Source: Sipunculus nudus (taxonomy: Eukaryota; Annelida; Sipuncula; Golfingiida; Sipunculidae). Taken from it: DNA of 64,000 nucleotides. The notes below the pieces were generated by a model. It worked only from the letters and a program-made list of their open reading frames with translations. It did not search any database and was not told the DNA's origin. The number at the start of each line of letters is the position of its first letter. Within the stretch, counting starts at the first letter, position 1. The stretch is from the NCBI GenBank assembly GCA_026874595.1, contig CM049306.1, positions 41,788,019-41,852,018 on the forward strand, written 5' to 3'. The position numbers and the translations under genes were made by a program. This document shows positions 50,371-61,929 of the stretch, piece by piece.

Positions 50371-50790
50371 CGTTGGCAGTCGCAGATAGTCGAAATATGT
50401 CTTCAGTCAGTTTCAAAATATCAAAATATCCTGCACACAAACCTTCCTTTGACTGATTTAGTCGTTGGCAGTGGCAGATATTCAAAAATTTGTCTTAAAT
50501 CAGTTTCAAAATATCAATTGAAAATATCCTGCACACAAACCTTCCTTTGACTGATTTTGTTGTTGGCAGTCGCAGATAGTCGAAATATGTCTTCAGTCAG
50601 TTTCAAAATATCAAAATATCCTGCACATAAACCTTCCTATGACTGATTGAGTAGTTGGCAGTCGCAGATAGTCGAAATATGTCTTCAGTCAGTTTCAAAA
50701 TATCAAAATATCCTGCACACAAACCTTCCTATGACTGATTTAGTCGTTGGCAGTCGAAAATTCGTCTTAAAACTAGCTTCAAACTAACCT
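50371..50790 (+). repeat. Tandem array, about 92-bp unit, 4.5 copies
   Basis: The anchor GTTGGCAGTCGCAGATAGTC recurs at about 50372, 50464, 50562, 50654 and (shortened) 50746. One unit has a 6-bp insertion. Confidence 0.92.
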
Positions 50791-51954
50791 GCTACCGTTC
50801 TGCGTAGGTGTAACATCGTCAGAAGCGGTAAAATGCCTCCAGGCCAGCGATGGCTCATAAAGATGATCATTCTGCAATCGTAAGACGATTTTACGACCAC
50901 ACATGGCTGGTCGGGTGATTGTCATGTATACACAACAAGTCACATGTGATAGCTGGTTGACGTGCGATATTCGTCCGATACTGTCTTGGACCCTCTGCAA
51001 GGAGGGTATGCTCTCATCTCTGTTTTTGTTAGGTTGTTTGTGTGTGCATGTTGTCTGTTTGTTCACAACGTAACCCACGCAATCATGACCGGAAATCATC
51101 ACGGCATTTCGGGAAATCTAAGCTCATAAGACTCTAAAAAGTTATTAATGACAGGGGAAATTTATACTTCAGGGCAGCGCAATATCGCATTAGGATCGTT
51201 TAATTTTGGTTTGAGATTCCTTGAATAGATTGAAATCACTAGCAGCAAAATAAAACCTAGCAGCAGTGATTATTGTAATTCGTCTCATTTTCTATCGCCG
51301 TCAATACCTTCTGGGTTTCGACTTTACAAATATTCTGTTATATTTTAACACAACGGAATTAATTATACAACGAAATGCTTTTGAATATAAAACACCCTGG
51401 AGGATTTCGCCTACGAAATTGTCTGAATCCACAATAATTAAACCAGAGTATCTTTTAAACCGAAGCGGAGAACGGCTTAGCAGCCACCATGTATTTCTTA
51501 TTGTCATTTTAAATTATCATTAGGGTATTTTTGCAAACGAATGAGGGTTTCGTGCGTGACATTTACGTTCACAAATCAGAAACTAATTGATATAATATGC
51601 TGTGGGTGGCGCAATGGTTTCAACTTTTTTAAATTGGATCAACTCTGCAGGTAGCATTCGCTTTGTCTCTCAACATTTAGTAAACTCATTACTCTAAATA
51701 TCCAACAGTTTTCTTTCACAGGATATACCCACGATTAAGATTAATATATTTATGTGATTTGCGTTACTGTATAACATATCATGTTTTTGTCCAAACTTCC
51801 TCTTCACATATACAACTGAAACATAATCAACTCCGAGCTAAGAAAAAAATTGTCTTTATATAGAGGATCTATACAAAAAAAGCTCTGTACTTATTTAAAA
51901 CTTTATAGAATCTAGGCGGATTATTCCCCCTACTTGGCATTGAACTATTAAGGT

Positions 51955-52860
51955 CAACATATGTTTAGACTATTCCACGAACATCAGATGACTACCAGTG
52001 ACCACCTGCAACCTGTTACGATTTTCAAATCATTTTTAGGTCATATTTGGTCATGGGGTGCTCTTTGACCACATTCATGACCGATCACTGCTTGTAAAGC
52101 CTAAGTCACATAAAACCTACGATTTTGACTGTTGTATGATTTCAGCAGGGCTACGACAGATGGAACCATCGTACGTTTAGCAGATTTTTTTTTATTTCAT
52201 GGAAGCGTTCACATAAAAAAATATATGTTAAAACGTATAAAAATATACGAGGGTCATGGGAAAAGAGTGGTCAGGGCTGTCAAAGTCTAATCGTACGCTC
52301 TTCCTACGACAGTCGTGTGAGGTCTTAACGAAACGTAAATACAAAATACAAATACGTAATACAAAAGAAAAATTTCTCCAATTTTCTGTAGTAGACCTGT
52401 GTATGCATGTGACTTAAGACAAACCCACGGCGGTCGCATGAATTACCTACAGTTGAAATTTGTAGGACCGTCATAGGTATAGAACGTGCGTAAATGGTTG
52501 GGCTGTCGTAGGAAAGTCCTACCATTAGTGGGACCCCAGATCAGAAAGTCGTACGACAGTCGTAGGTTTATCGTTACAACAGGCTTACAGGATCGGCCTA
52601 ACAAAAGAATAACCTACGCCTCTGAAAAAAATGAACATGTTCAAAATTCTACGACAAGAGGCTACGACAGTCGCAAAAACACCTAAATTTCGGCACATCC
52701 ACGACTTTCCTAGGAATTTCTCCAATTTCCCGCCGTAGACCTGTCGTATATGTGTTGTGCGGTGTATCTGACTTAGGCTTAAAGGAATACTGTTTGATGT
52801 GACTAGGTAAGATTATCGTAAGATGGTCGCAGTGTTGTCTGACACCGTATACCACAACTA
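51955..52860. repeat. Degenerate repeat region rich in ACGACAGTCGTAG palindromes
   Basis: CTACGACAGTCGTGTGAGG (52311), GTACGACAGTCGTAGG (52550) and GCTACGACAGTCGC recur. Two diverged direct copies, marked by TTTCTCCAATTTT...GTAGACCTGTGTATG (52373) and TTTCTCCAATTTCCCGC...GTAGACCTGTCGTATATG (52715), lie about 340 bp apart. The element type is unknown. Confidence 0.6.
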
Positions 52861-53728
52861 AACATTGGCTACCAATTTCCTCCCACGATTGCAGACCGTA
52901 CCTAGTAGGAACTGTTCATATAGGATGAACCTTATTGTGACTGGATCTTTGGAAGCTGCTTGAAGACTGATTGACCACCATGGCGCTATCATTGTCCCCC
53001 GGGACAAAAGGATGTCCATTTATTAACAGAGACGTAATTTGCTGGCATTACGCACACTATCACGTTTGCGTTGTTTACAGCTTCTAAAGGAATAAAGATA
53101 TTAGGTCGATCTTCAACAGATGTTAAAAGTGGTTCAAAATGAACAGTGAAACTGTAAACACGACAGTAACGAGCCAAATATAAACATGAATAGATTTGAG
53201 TCACTCATACGCAGAAAATTAAGGGAACCTTTCATTAAAATGAAGTCTTGCCAATTCTAAAAGTTTGATTAATTTACTGATCCATACGGTAGGCCACACC
53301 TAGTCACGTGTATGGGAAATCTCCTTTAAATAACTAAGGAGGTATTCACCAATAATGTTTGAGCACTGTCCAATATAAAAAAGGTCAAAGTAGAAGAAAA
53401 TAACTTTGAAACGTGTCTTCGTCTAGCAGTAGTTCTAGTCGAATGAAAGGGAGTCAATTGACCATATTTTTGATGGAGTATACCATGTAAAGCAGGACAC
53501 CGGCTATACCCTGCGCTTAAGTTCATTTGGATATCTTCAACTGACATACGACCATAATGAATATTCGCTCTACGTCTATTTCTTAACCCTTTCTGTTCAG
53601 GTTTATTTTGCATTTTTTTACACGTGTGAGGGCAAACAGTAAAGCCTTACTATACTCAAGATCCAAGGTTTGGATGAAAACGCACACAGAGTACTTTTTA
53701 TTAATATATAAAACTCTGAGCTATTCAT
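52861..53728. other. Unrecognised, with one open minus frame
   Basis: A minus frame at 53326-53613 (95 codons) has a varied composition but no recognised domain. It lies next to transposon copy 2. Confidence 0.4.
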
Positions 53729-53737
53729 GTGGAAATG

Positions 53738-54413
53738 TACGCTCTTTACACAGCGCTTTAACTATAGGCCTAGTACCTATATCGTTAGCGCTGTTTGTTA
53801 TGACCTCGTATCCTGAATTGCTACACCAGAGGGGAGCACTGTATTTTTGTCCAATCAGGTTAGACCTTGTGCTGGGAGACACTGCCAAGCAAGAAATACA
53901 CGGATCCAATCATGTTCATTTCGTTTTGATTGACAGCTCATCGCCTTGGTAACCGTCTGAACAGGCCACAGGCTCAGAGAGAATTGCCCCAGACGTGGTT
54001 TGCTTTGGGCCTCGGACACATAGGATGCCCGGCCGTTGAGCTGTAATTCAAACGAAACGTAACAACAAAGGCTGCGTGCACACCTCGCTGGCTGGTTCTG
54101 CAGACAACAGATATATGGCTACGCTAACACAGTCATAATGTCATAATCAAATCGGTCGATGATGGGAGAATGCAGAGGGAGCAATTAAAATTCGATCGTA
54201 AACTCATCAAAGGGGGCTTGAAGCGCAGCTATGGGCGGAGCCAGGATGCCTGTCGAGTGTTTGTTTATTGGCATCTCATTGGCTGCTTGTCACATCATAC
54301 ACAGCGGACAACGAACCGCCATCTGTTGTCTAAATATATCATAAACGGTCAAAGCTGCCAGAAAATCAGTTGATTCTTTAGAAGCGCAAGATTTCCGCTG
54401 CCTCGGGAGCGTA
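53738..54413 (-). mobile_element. Non-autonomous TIR transposon, copy 2 (676 bp)
   Basis: Inverted copy of the element at 38675-39373; by eye about nine bases in ten agree in the aligned parts. It has perfect 7-bp terminal inverted repeats (TACGCTC...GAGCGTA) and a perfect 9-bp target duplication GTGGAAATG at 53729-53737 and 54414-54422. It keeps the GC box (GGGCGGAGCC, near 54234) and CCAAT motifs near 54270-54285. A frame of about 43 codons is open in both copies, but the differences between them fall mostly on amino-acid-changing sites, so it does not look coding. Confidence 0.88.
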
Positions 54414-54947
54414 GTGGAAATGCCGCGTTGTCCTTGCTCCGACCTTACCTTTACAGTGGCCTAACCCGATACCAGACGTTTAAAATAAAAGATAATCATT
54501 CTAAGCTTTTTTTTTAAAATAGGCCAGACACCGCCAGTTACCACCACACACAGGCTATTCTTTTTGTTTATATCAACATGTTTAGGAGGCAAGACTTTTA
54601 AACCAGAGCTTTCCAAATGGTGAACACTTGTTGCAACAAGTAACCTATCAACGTACACATATATGTAAAGTACCAGAGCTTATGTACATATATTTTCCGT
54701 TTGTCAACATTGCTGTATTTACAATAAGGTTGACGATAAACTAGTTTATACAAGAACTGCTCTTATTAGGAAATACATCATTAATATATACACAAAGTAA
54801 GCAAAAAATCATGTAAATTCCTTGTATTATGTAGGTGAATGGGCGTGAAAACGTGGAAACGTGGTTCTTTTCGAACATACATAATGGGTCGCATACATCA
54901 CAGCCATGCCTTAAACAATACTACTACTATATATACTATACCCATCA

Positions 54948-55171
54948 CAGAAGCGGATCCGGGGGGGGGGGGGGGGGTCCGGACCCCCTCCCTTTTTCCA
55001 CGAAGCAACCTTTTTTAAGAGCTTCAGACAAAATGTTGTGGCCTGGAAACGCCCCCCCCCCCCTGTTTTCCGGATCTGGACACCGTTTTTTAGGATTTTC
55101 ATTAGTCCTCCTGGGTTGGAACCCCCCCCCCCCCCCCATTTTTTTTTTGCTAAATCCCGGATCCGCACCTG
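54948..55171 (+). mobile_element. G-rich miniature element, complete copy (224 bp)
   Basis: The ends CAGAAGCGGATCC and GGATCCGCACCTG are inverted repeats, and the 6-bp sequence CCATCA lies directly outside both (54942-54947 and 55172-55177). The inside holds one G run and two C runs of 12-17 bases and no coding capacity. CAGNGGCGGATCC ends resemble hAT-type elements, but a 6-bp duplication is not the usual 8 bp, so the superfamily is uncertain. Confidence 0.82.
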
Positions 55172-55177
55172 CCATCA

Positions 55178-58113
55178 GGAACCAAAACCAGTGTGTTTAA
55201 GTGAAAAATATGTCAACAAATCCGGACCTTTCGCGTTATTTATGAGGAAATATCAGAGGGGTAGGGTGTTAAGAAAACTATTATGAATATAAAAGTGGTA
55301 AAGTGGTCAATTTAATGAGATTCCGGAACAGTTTCTGCAGATATTCGTACTTTGTCGCAATATATTTAGACTAAGAGAACTATAATATGAATATGTAAAG
55401 CTTTGTTAATTTCAGCTGAGTCTCTTGAATTTTTAACAAGAACGAGCACTCGACGTTGAATAAATAAATTAAGTTGTTAGTTCTGTGTTAAAGAAAAGTT
55501 TTTAATATGACTCGCACAGTCCTAGAATATTTACATAAGAAGTGGGAACAAAGAGGCATCTTCAAATAAATGCAGCTTAAGGAAGCCACTTAATTCTCCT
55601 GCGCAGCTCTGATTCACGCCACAGTGGACATTTAAATAAATGATCTTCTTTTATGGGATAGCCCTAATCCTGTATCTCCACAAACAACCTCAAGAACATC
55701 TCCAGTGTCGGTGGGAATTACCTGAGCGCGATAATGGGTGCCAAGATACACTGACCAAAACCTTAGTTGTCCTCATGGAAACAACCTTTTGGTCATAAAA
55801 CTAACCAATCCTCTCATCAAACGCACACAGAGCCGAGTACACCTGCCGGTGATTTGGGTTTCCTTGACAACGGTCACAGGTTCGATTAACAGTAATTTAA
55901 AGTAGGCAATGAGCCATCTTCAAATAAGTTGTCTTTCATGATGCCGATCTGTAATAAATGCGGTCAATCATGATTATAGGAACCGGTCGGGATGAGACTG
56001 TTCCTTTGTAAGATCACGTAAAGTTTGATCAAGTGTATGCCAGCAAAACGGAAGTCTGACTTGGGTAAAACAAAATGTTTGTATTTGTCGGCCTGGGTAT
56101 TCTTGTGATATTTTTATGTGCGATATCTTGCGGGTACTACATTTAAGTACCAAGCCTGCGGGATAATTTTCCCAAGGGTATCAGACAATATACTCTTTTT
56201 ATTGGTCTGAAATGTCTCTGAGGTGCAAACCGAAATTGGTTCTCAGCTTTAAATACAAGTTAATTCATTATACGAGAGAATCGGGAATCGGCCTTATAAA
56301 ATGGAAAAATCTGTTTATATTACCAGTTCTTTGGTGGGTATGAAAACGGACTATGCCTGACTACAGGTCAAGTCAAGTCTACACTTATATCATATATATG
56401 CATATAATATTATTTCTATTTTCAAACTCGTGCTGCAGATTATCTAAAGGTTATCGGATAAAAATTTTAGAAGTTTTTTTCAAATAAAACATACCTTGAC
56501 ACTATTCTTTACATTTTCTTATATATATAAATACACTTGTGATTTAAGCCGACCGGAAAAAAGCGGCTTGCAAGGTTGTCAGTAGTATACACCACGGGTA
56601 AAGAATCGTGATAATAAACAATTCATTAGATATACTTTCTGTCCTTTACATACAGGTATAAAGGGCAGGAGATCAGCATGTGCGAATCATACCTGAGATA
56701 TATCACAAAAAGAGAAGATCTTATAGATAAACGGAGACAAACGTATAAAACATACAGGGTACCCTAAAATAAGATCTTAAAATAATACCTTAAAACGCTA
56801 TTGATAATTTGAGTCCTTGCTATCAAAGGGTTTATATCTTTACCTTTTGACATTATAGTTTCTATTGATGATTATGCAGATAAATACTTTTCCTAGAAGA
56901 AACACAACCTTGACATGTTGAGTGTAATGGCATATATATCCATATTTTTAATTGCATAATTGTCTTGTGTCCCGAATTGTCTTAAACACTTACTCACATA
57001 TATAAGTACATTTATATATTATATAAATATACATCTTATATAGATATATTTAATTTTATTGTCTGTGTGACACTTCTCAAATATAATACAATTAAGTATC
57101 TGGTTTTAAAATATAGAACTTTTCTTTTCCAATATAGGTTGATTATAAACCAGGTTTAGAAACCTGACATGCGGTGGACGGGCTTATTTTGATTTATTTG
57201 ATTTATCTTTTTGATATAGCTTTAACCGCACCGTCAGGCTTTCAGTAAATATGAACCATTATATTAAAAAGATATTTCTGTATATAGATCCCCCTGACGC
57301 TAGTTCCGCAATTCAAGAATCGTCTCTAGATACAAGACGCAATTTGAGTGTCTGAGAATTTCCAGTATATACGGAAGCCAAGATATCCACCCAGAGATAA
57401 CAACATCTCCATCTTTAACTGTATTTTTAGCTTCGGCTAACAGGGTATATCAATCTTTTAAACACTTTTTGGAATTAATTAAACGCGGATGCCACGTAAA
57501 TAGTGCGCGTAAGGCCCTAGAGGTTGCTTACAAATTAGTTCATTATATAATGCGCGACTGAAAACCATCAGCCAAGTCACTTTGGGTCCTTAGGGACAAG
57601 TCCTGATCATTCTCTGTCTCCAAGGACTCAGCCCTTGTCACAATGGAAGTGATGAACTGCGGTAAAAATGGCCCAGTCTAACAGTCAGACCACCTCAGTG
57701 GCGCCATGCAGACATCCGACTACACAAAGGCATACCATTAAATTTTATTTTCAATTGATATACACACTAATATCCTCCTACGTGCAACTGTGAATAGACT
57801 AAAACTCCCATCTATTGTCAACTGATTGGATTTTTTTGTTCCGAGTTAATAATTATATATTATACTTAAACAAGTCTATTGGAACTTGGGAGTCGGCTGC
57901 CCCCTGATCGTTAAAAATACTGTTATGTAAATAATTGGTTTGTCTTTTTGACATATTTATTATCTACTCTTTTTAACCCCGATCCATCATTCAAGGAAGT
58001 ACTTTTTTTGTGAATCGAAACAACAAAAAAAATAAACTGTTTTAAAACTCAATAAAATGTAAAAACAAGGTTAAACAGGAGATTGATCGGATTTGCATGA
58101 ATTATACCAATAT
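55178..58113. other. No recognisable feature
   Basis: About 2.9 kb of AT-rich sequence. No repeats or domains were recognised. Confidence 0.5.
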
Positions 58114-58920
58114 AGAAGTGTTGTGACGCGAGGATTCTTTTTCAATGAACTTTGTTTCCTATGAAAACTTAAAGTGTTGTGACGCGAGGATTCTTTTTCA
58201 ATAAAATTTGTTTCCGATGACAACTTAAAGTGTTGTGACGCGAGGATTCTTTTTTTAAATTGTTTCCTATCACAACATAAAGTGTTGTGACGCGAGGATT
58301 CTTTTTTTAAATTGTTTCCTATCACAACATAAAGTGTTGTGACGCAAGGATTCTTTTTTTTAAATTGTTTCCTATCACATCATAAAGTGTTGTGACGCGA
58401 GGATTCTTTTTTATAAATTGTTTCCTATCATATCATAAAGTGTTGTGACGCGAGGATTCTTTTTCAATAAAATTTGTTTCCGATGACAACTTAAAGTGTT
58501 GTGACGCGAGGATTCATTTTTTTTTTAAATTGTTTCCTTTCAAATCATAAAGTGTTGTGACGCGAGGATTCTTTTTCAATAAAATTTGTTTCCGATGACA
58601 AATTAAAGTTTTGTGACGCGAGGATTCCTTTTCAATAAAATTTGTTTCTGATGACAACTTAAAGTGTTGTGACGCGAGGATTCTTTTTTTAAAATTGTTT
58701 CCTATCACATCATAAAGTGTTGTGACGCGAGGATTCTTTTTCAATAAAATTTGTTTCCGATGACAACTTTAAGTGTTGTGACGCGAGGATTCTTTTAAAA
58801 AATTGTTTCCTATCACAACTTAAAGTGTTGTGACGGATGGATTCTATTTCAATAATTTTGCATCTTATCACAATTTAAAGAGTTGCGACGCGAGGATTCT
58901 TTTTCATTAAAATCTGTATC
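58114..58920 (+). repeat. Tandem array, about 54-bp unit, 15 copies
   Basis: A constant core GTGTTGTGACGCGAGGATTC alternates with two kinds of AT-rich filler: one with TTTCAATAAAATTTGTTTCC and one with TTTTTAAATTGTTTCC. Spacing varies from 51 to 58 bp. Confidence 0.93.
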
Positions 58921-59261
58921 CCATCACGATTACAACGTCTTACCGTCATAATAGAACAGACATTTTTTCCAGAATTTTCAGAGGTCAGGTGTTAAACATT
59001 ATGGATATCATTTAAACATATTGGTATCTTCTATACAGTGAATCAAAGACTGACCTATATGTGTGTTCCCGTATCAACCAAAATAGGAACACTGCTAGGA
59101 ACACTGCTTGCGCTGTTACATTTCAAAATATGGCCAAAAAGTCGGAATATCTTTATTGTATTCCTACAATTAAAAAAAAAAACCCTGACAGACCGAGCGG
59201 TTCTTTTTAAAAGATTGCTCTTTTTGGGATAGGATGTGGCCCAGCGGCTGATACCTCACCG

Positions 59262-59925
59262 CAGTGCAAATGCAAAACGGTTTATACCCGTTTTGAATGC
59301 GACCTGAGCGTTCAAATGGAAATCAAAAGCATTTCAAATCGTTTTGTCTAAAACGGTTTCAATCCAAATCAAGAGGTCCTTTTAAATCAAACTTTTTTCC
59401 AAAGCGAATCGGATTATCCGCTCCGCGAATGTGCCGTGTGAACGCATTTGCATTCAAAACGGGTTAGACCAAGTTTTGAAGCAGCGACTGAGTCGCAGCA
59501 CATGCTCGAATGCTTGTGTCAGCATGTTGTCACGTTGATTAACATGTGAAATGTGCACTGGTGCCAGATGCCATTGTGAACGCATTGATGCCAGATGCCA
59601 GTGTGAAAGCATTAGTGCCAGATGCCAGTGTGAAAGCATTAGTGCCAGATGCCAGTGTGAAGGCATTGGTGCCAGATTCCAGTGTGAAGGCATTGGTGCC
59701 AGATGCCATTGTGAACGCATTGATGCCAGATGCCGGTGTGAAAGCATAAGTGCCAGATGCCAGTGTGAAAGCATTAGTGCCAGATGCCAGTGTGAAAGCA
59801 TAAGTGCCAGATGCCAGTGTGAAGGCATTGGTACCAGATTCCAGTGTGAACGCATGAAACCGATTTGACAAATCCGGTTTGAGCAAAAAGTTTAAAACTG
59901 TTTTGTGTGTGAAAAGGGTATTAAT
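59262..59925. mobile_element. Possible miniature element hosting a 27-bp minisatellite
   Basis: Imperfect inverted ends: GTGCAAATGCAAAACGGTTT on the left, and on the right (minus strand) CACACACAAAACAGTTTTAA. Repeated AACGG/GTTTT motifs fill the left third. The minisatellite at 59555 fills the centre. Confidence 0.45.
59555..59860 (+). repeat. Minisatellite, 27-bp unit, about 11 copies
   Basis: Units like GTGTGAAAGCATTAGTGCCA plus GATGCCA. Because 27 is a multiple of three, several frames stay open on both strands (nine-residue peptide repeats); this is an artefact, not coding. The unit resembles the single-copy flanks GTGTGAACGCAT at 59438 and 59844, from which it probably expanded. Confidence 0.92.
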
Positions 59926-61236
59926 AATTGTTCCTTGTTCGATTACTACATCATGTGTCGCAAAAGCTTGGTGATTCAGCATAATGTCTTAAAGACAGGT
60001 TATGACTTCTGGATTATTCATAGCCCCACTTAGTAAAACCTGAAATCCAGAAGGCATAATAATAACATACCTTTCCTATCCTAAAGTTATTTTATCTCCA
60101 TTCAATTAAGAAATTGCTACAAACACACCATTGACCTCTCCAACATAAGAAAACAATTCTTAAAATTGTAAAAATGAATTGCCATTCTGTTAATTAGATA
60201 GAATTGTTTATCGACCCTGTTTTGCTCACAGAAGGCCAGCACAGAGGCTTGCGGATCATTTAAAGCTTATTTTCTAATCTTATTAATAAGACATTTAAAG
60301 TGACATATGTGACAATGTATGTTTGGAAAGCAAGATTTTAAAATTCATAAATTTTATCTGCCTCTGTATGGCAAATGTGTTTTGTGTATAAGGTTAGTGT
60401 ATGATGTTAATACTGCACTGTCAATCAAAATTAGCTAGTTCTAGCAGCTGAAATATATGCGACCCATTTCCCGAAATGAAATGACCTATCTATTTGAAAT
60501 AAAATCTATTCAGCGTAACATTTAAATGTTAATGGTTGCTTTTCTTGTAGCTGCGCATTTAAATGCTAATGCTAATTAATGCGACGTTCACAAGGTAAAT
60601 GCTAATGACTTGAAGCCGTGCTTGTGAGCAGGTATTGACTCACGCGGCTTACTCCTGTTACAGAATAGCACCTTATAATAGTTCCTTATATAGAAGCACC
60701 AATTACCACGTTGGCTTCCTAGTAGATCCGTTGATGTGTGATGTTGGACACAAGATAATTAGTTGCGTTTATCAGTCAGTCCTCAGGTGGTATATCTCAG
60801 ATTATAGTACACCAATAAGCAATGCTATACATGAATAAAGTTATAAAACACGTCAATGGCTAATTGTTATCAAATTCTTTTTTGTAATAGTTAGCCTCAT
60901 CATATATATTGTGGGTTGTTTTCAAATTAAGAAAAACTTTATACATTCAATTCAAATAGGGTGTGGAAGGTTGGGTGGGAACAAGCTCAGCTCTGTCAGT
61001 CAGCAACCCTGTTAAAATACCAGGCAAGGCTGTGAGAGAAGGTTATTGTAGGTCGTCCATGGTCGCATATTTTGTTTTTTTTTATTGCAGTAAATCGAAA
61101 GGCATTATCTGAGTCAATATACTGAGCTAATAGTTATTAGAAAGCATTTGTATAGCCGATAAAAAAAATAAAAAGTAATATGAATCCACTGCGTTGAAGT
61201 GGTTTGAAATATGTTTAATATAGAGAACGCTACCAA
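59926..61236. other. No recognisable feature
   Basis: AT-rich. Short repeats of AAATGCTAATG near 60560-60610 only. Confidence 0.5.
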
Positions 61237-61299
61237 GTGGCGGATCCAGAAATTCGTGACCTTGGGGGGGGGGGGGGATACTGGGTTGGCGGTTATATG
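61237..61299 (+). mobile_element. Fragment of a related CAGTGGCGGATCC-type element
   Basis: AGTGGCGGATCCAG followed by a 14-G run. Similar ends occur at 33495-33534 (GGCGGATCAAGGATTTTTC and 15 G) and, inverted, at 35369-35383 (TTGATCCGCCACTG). Only one end of each is recognisable. Confidence 0.5.
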
Positions 61300-61525
61300 C
61301 AGGGGCGGATATAGGATTTAGACAAAAAAGAGTGTCCAACCCAGAAGGACTAATGAAAATCCTAAAATAAAGGTAATCAGGCCTGGAAAAAGGGGGGGGG
61401 GGGTCCAGGCAGCAAAATTACTTCTAAAACCCCTTAAAAAGGTTGGGAGTCCGGGGGTGAAAAAAAAAGGGGGGGGGGGGGTGGTCCAGGGGTCTCGACC
61501 CCCCACCCCCCTGAATCCGCTTCTG
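61300..61525 (-). mobile_element. G-rich miniature element, third copy
   Basis: Runs from CAGGGGCGGAT to GAATCCGCTTCTG and matches 54948-55171 in reverse, including AGGACTAATGAAAATCCTAA and two G runs (61392-61403, 61469-61481). It lies next to another element end at 61237 and just upstream of a SINE. Confidence 0.78.
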
Positions 61526-61545
61526 ATGTGTATGTATTTATGCAT

Positions 61546-61800
61546 TTGACCGGCTTCAGTGGTTAAGGCTGGCGACATGAATAGGACACCAGAGCACAGA
61601 TAGTGAGTTCGAATACCGGAATCAGTAGAGGAGCCATAGGATTTTTTCACGGTCGACCCCACACCAGGCCGTGTCCCACTCCTTTGTCCAACTCCAGAAA
61701 GACCCCCTCTCTCATTATAGGAACATTTGGATGCTTCCCAGAGCAAATCATACTGCTGTTCATTAAAATCCTCAGCTTATGAACTAGATGACCATAGGTC
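61546..61800 (+). mobile_element. tRNA-derived SINE with shared core and dispersed tail
   Basis: A box TCAGTGGTTAAGGCTGG (61556-61572) and B box GAGTTCGAATACC (61605-61617), then a core TTTTTCACGGTCGACCCCAC like that of family B, then a tail CATTTGGATGC, CTGTTCATTAAAATCC and TCAGCTTATGAA shared with 10560-10691 and 23965-24110. This ties those repeats to a SINE 3' part. Confidence 0.75.
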
Positions 61801-61929
61801 GAACGCTTGGCGGATGTGAAAATGTAAAAGAGAGACAAGAAAACTTGGGAAAAATTGAAGACAGTAATTTGATTTAGCAATGTTCTGGGAGAGCAGACAC
61901 AATACCAGTTTTATGTATATATGCTGATA

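Noticed and set aside
54942-55177. 8-bp hAT-type target duplication
   Set aside because: Only six bases (CCATCA) match at the flanks; extending to eight fails on both sides.
54835-55286. Proline- or glycine-rich open frames
   Set aside because: They run through the poly-G/poly-C tracts of the miniature element on both strands.
58114-58920. Regular repeats with spacers that look like a CRISPR array
   Set aside because: The spacers are two recurring AT-rich sequences rather than unique ones, the unit is variable in length, there are no cas genes, and the window is clearly eukaryotic.
59454-59982. Repeat protein with nine-residue units on either strand
   Set aside because: The 27-bp minisatellite keeps several frames open on both strands; none is favoured and the units vary like DNA, not like protein.
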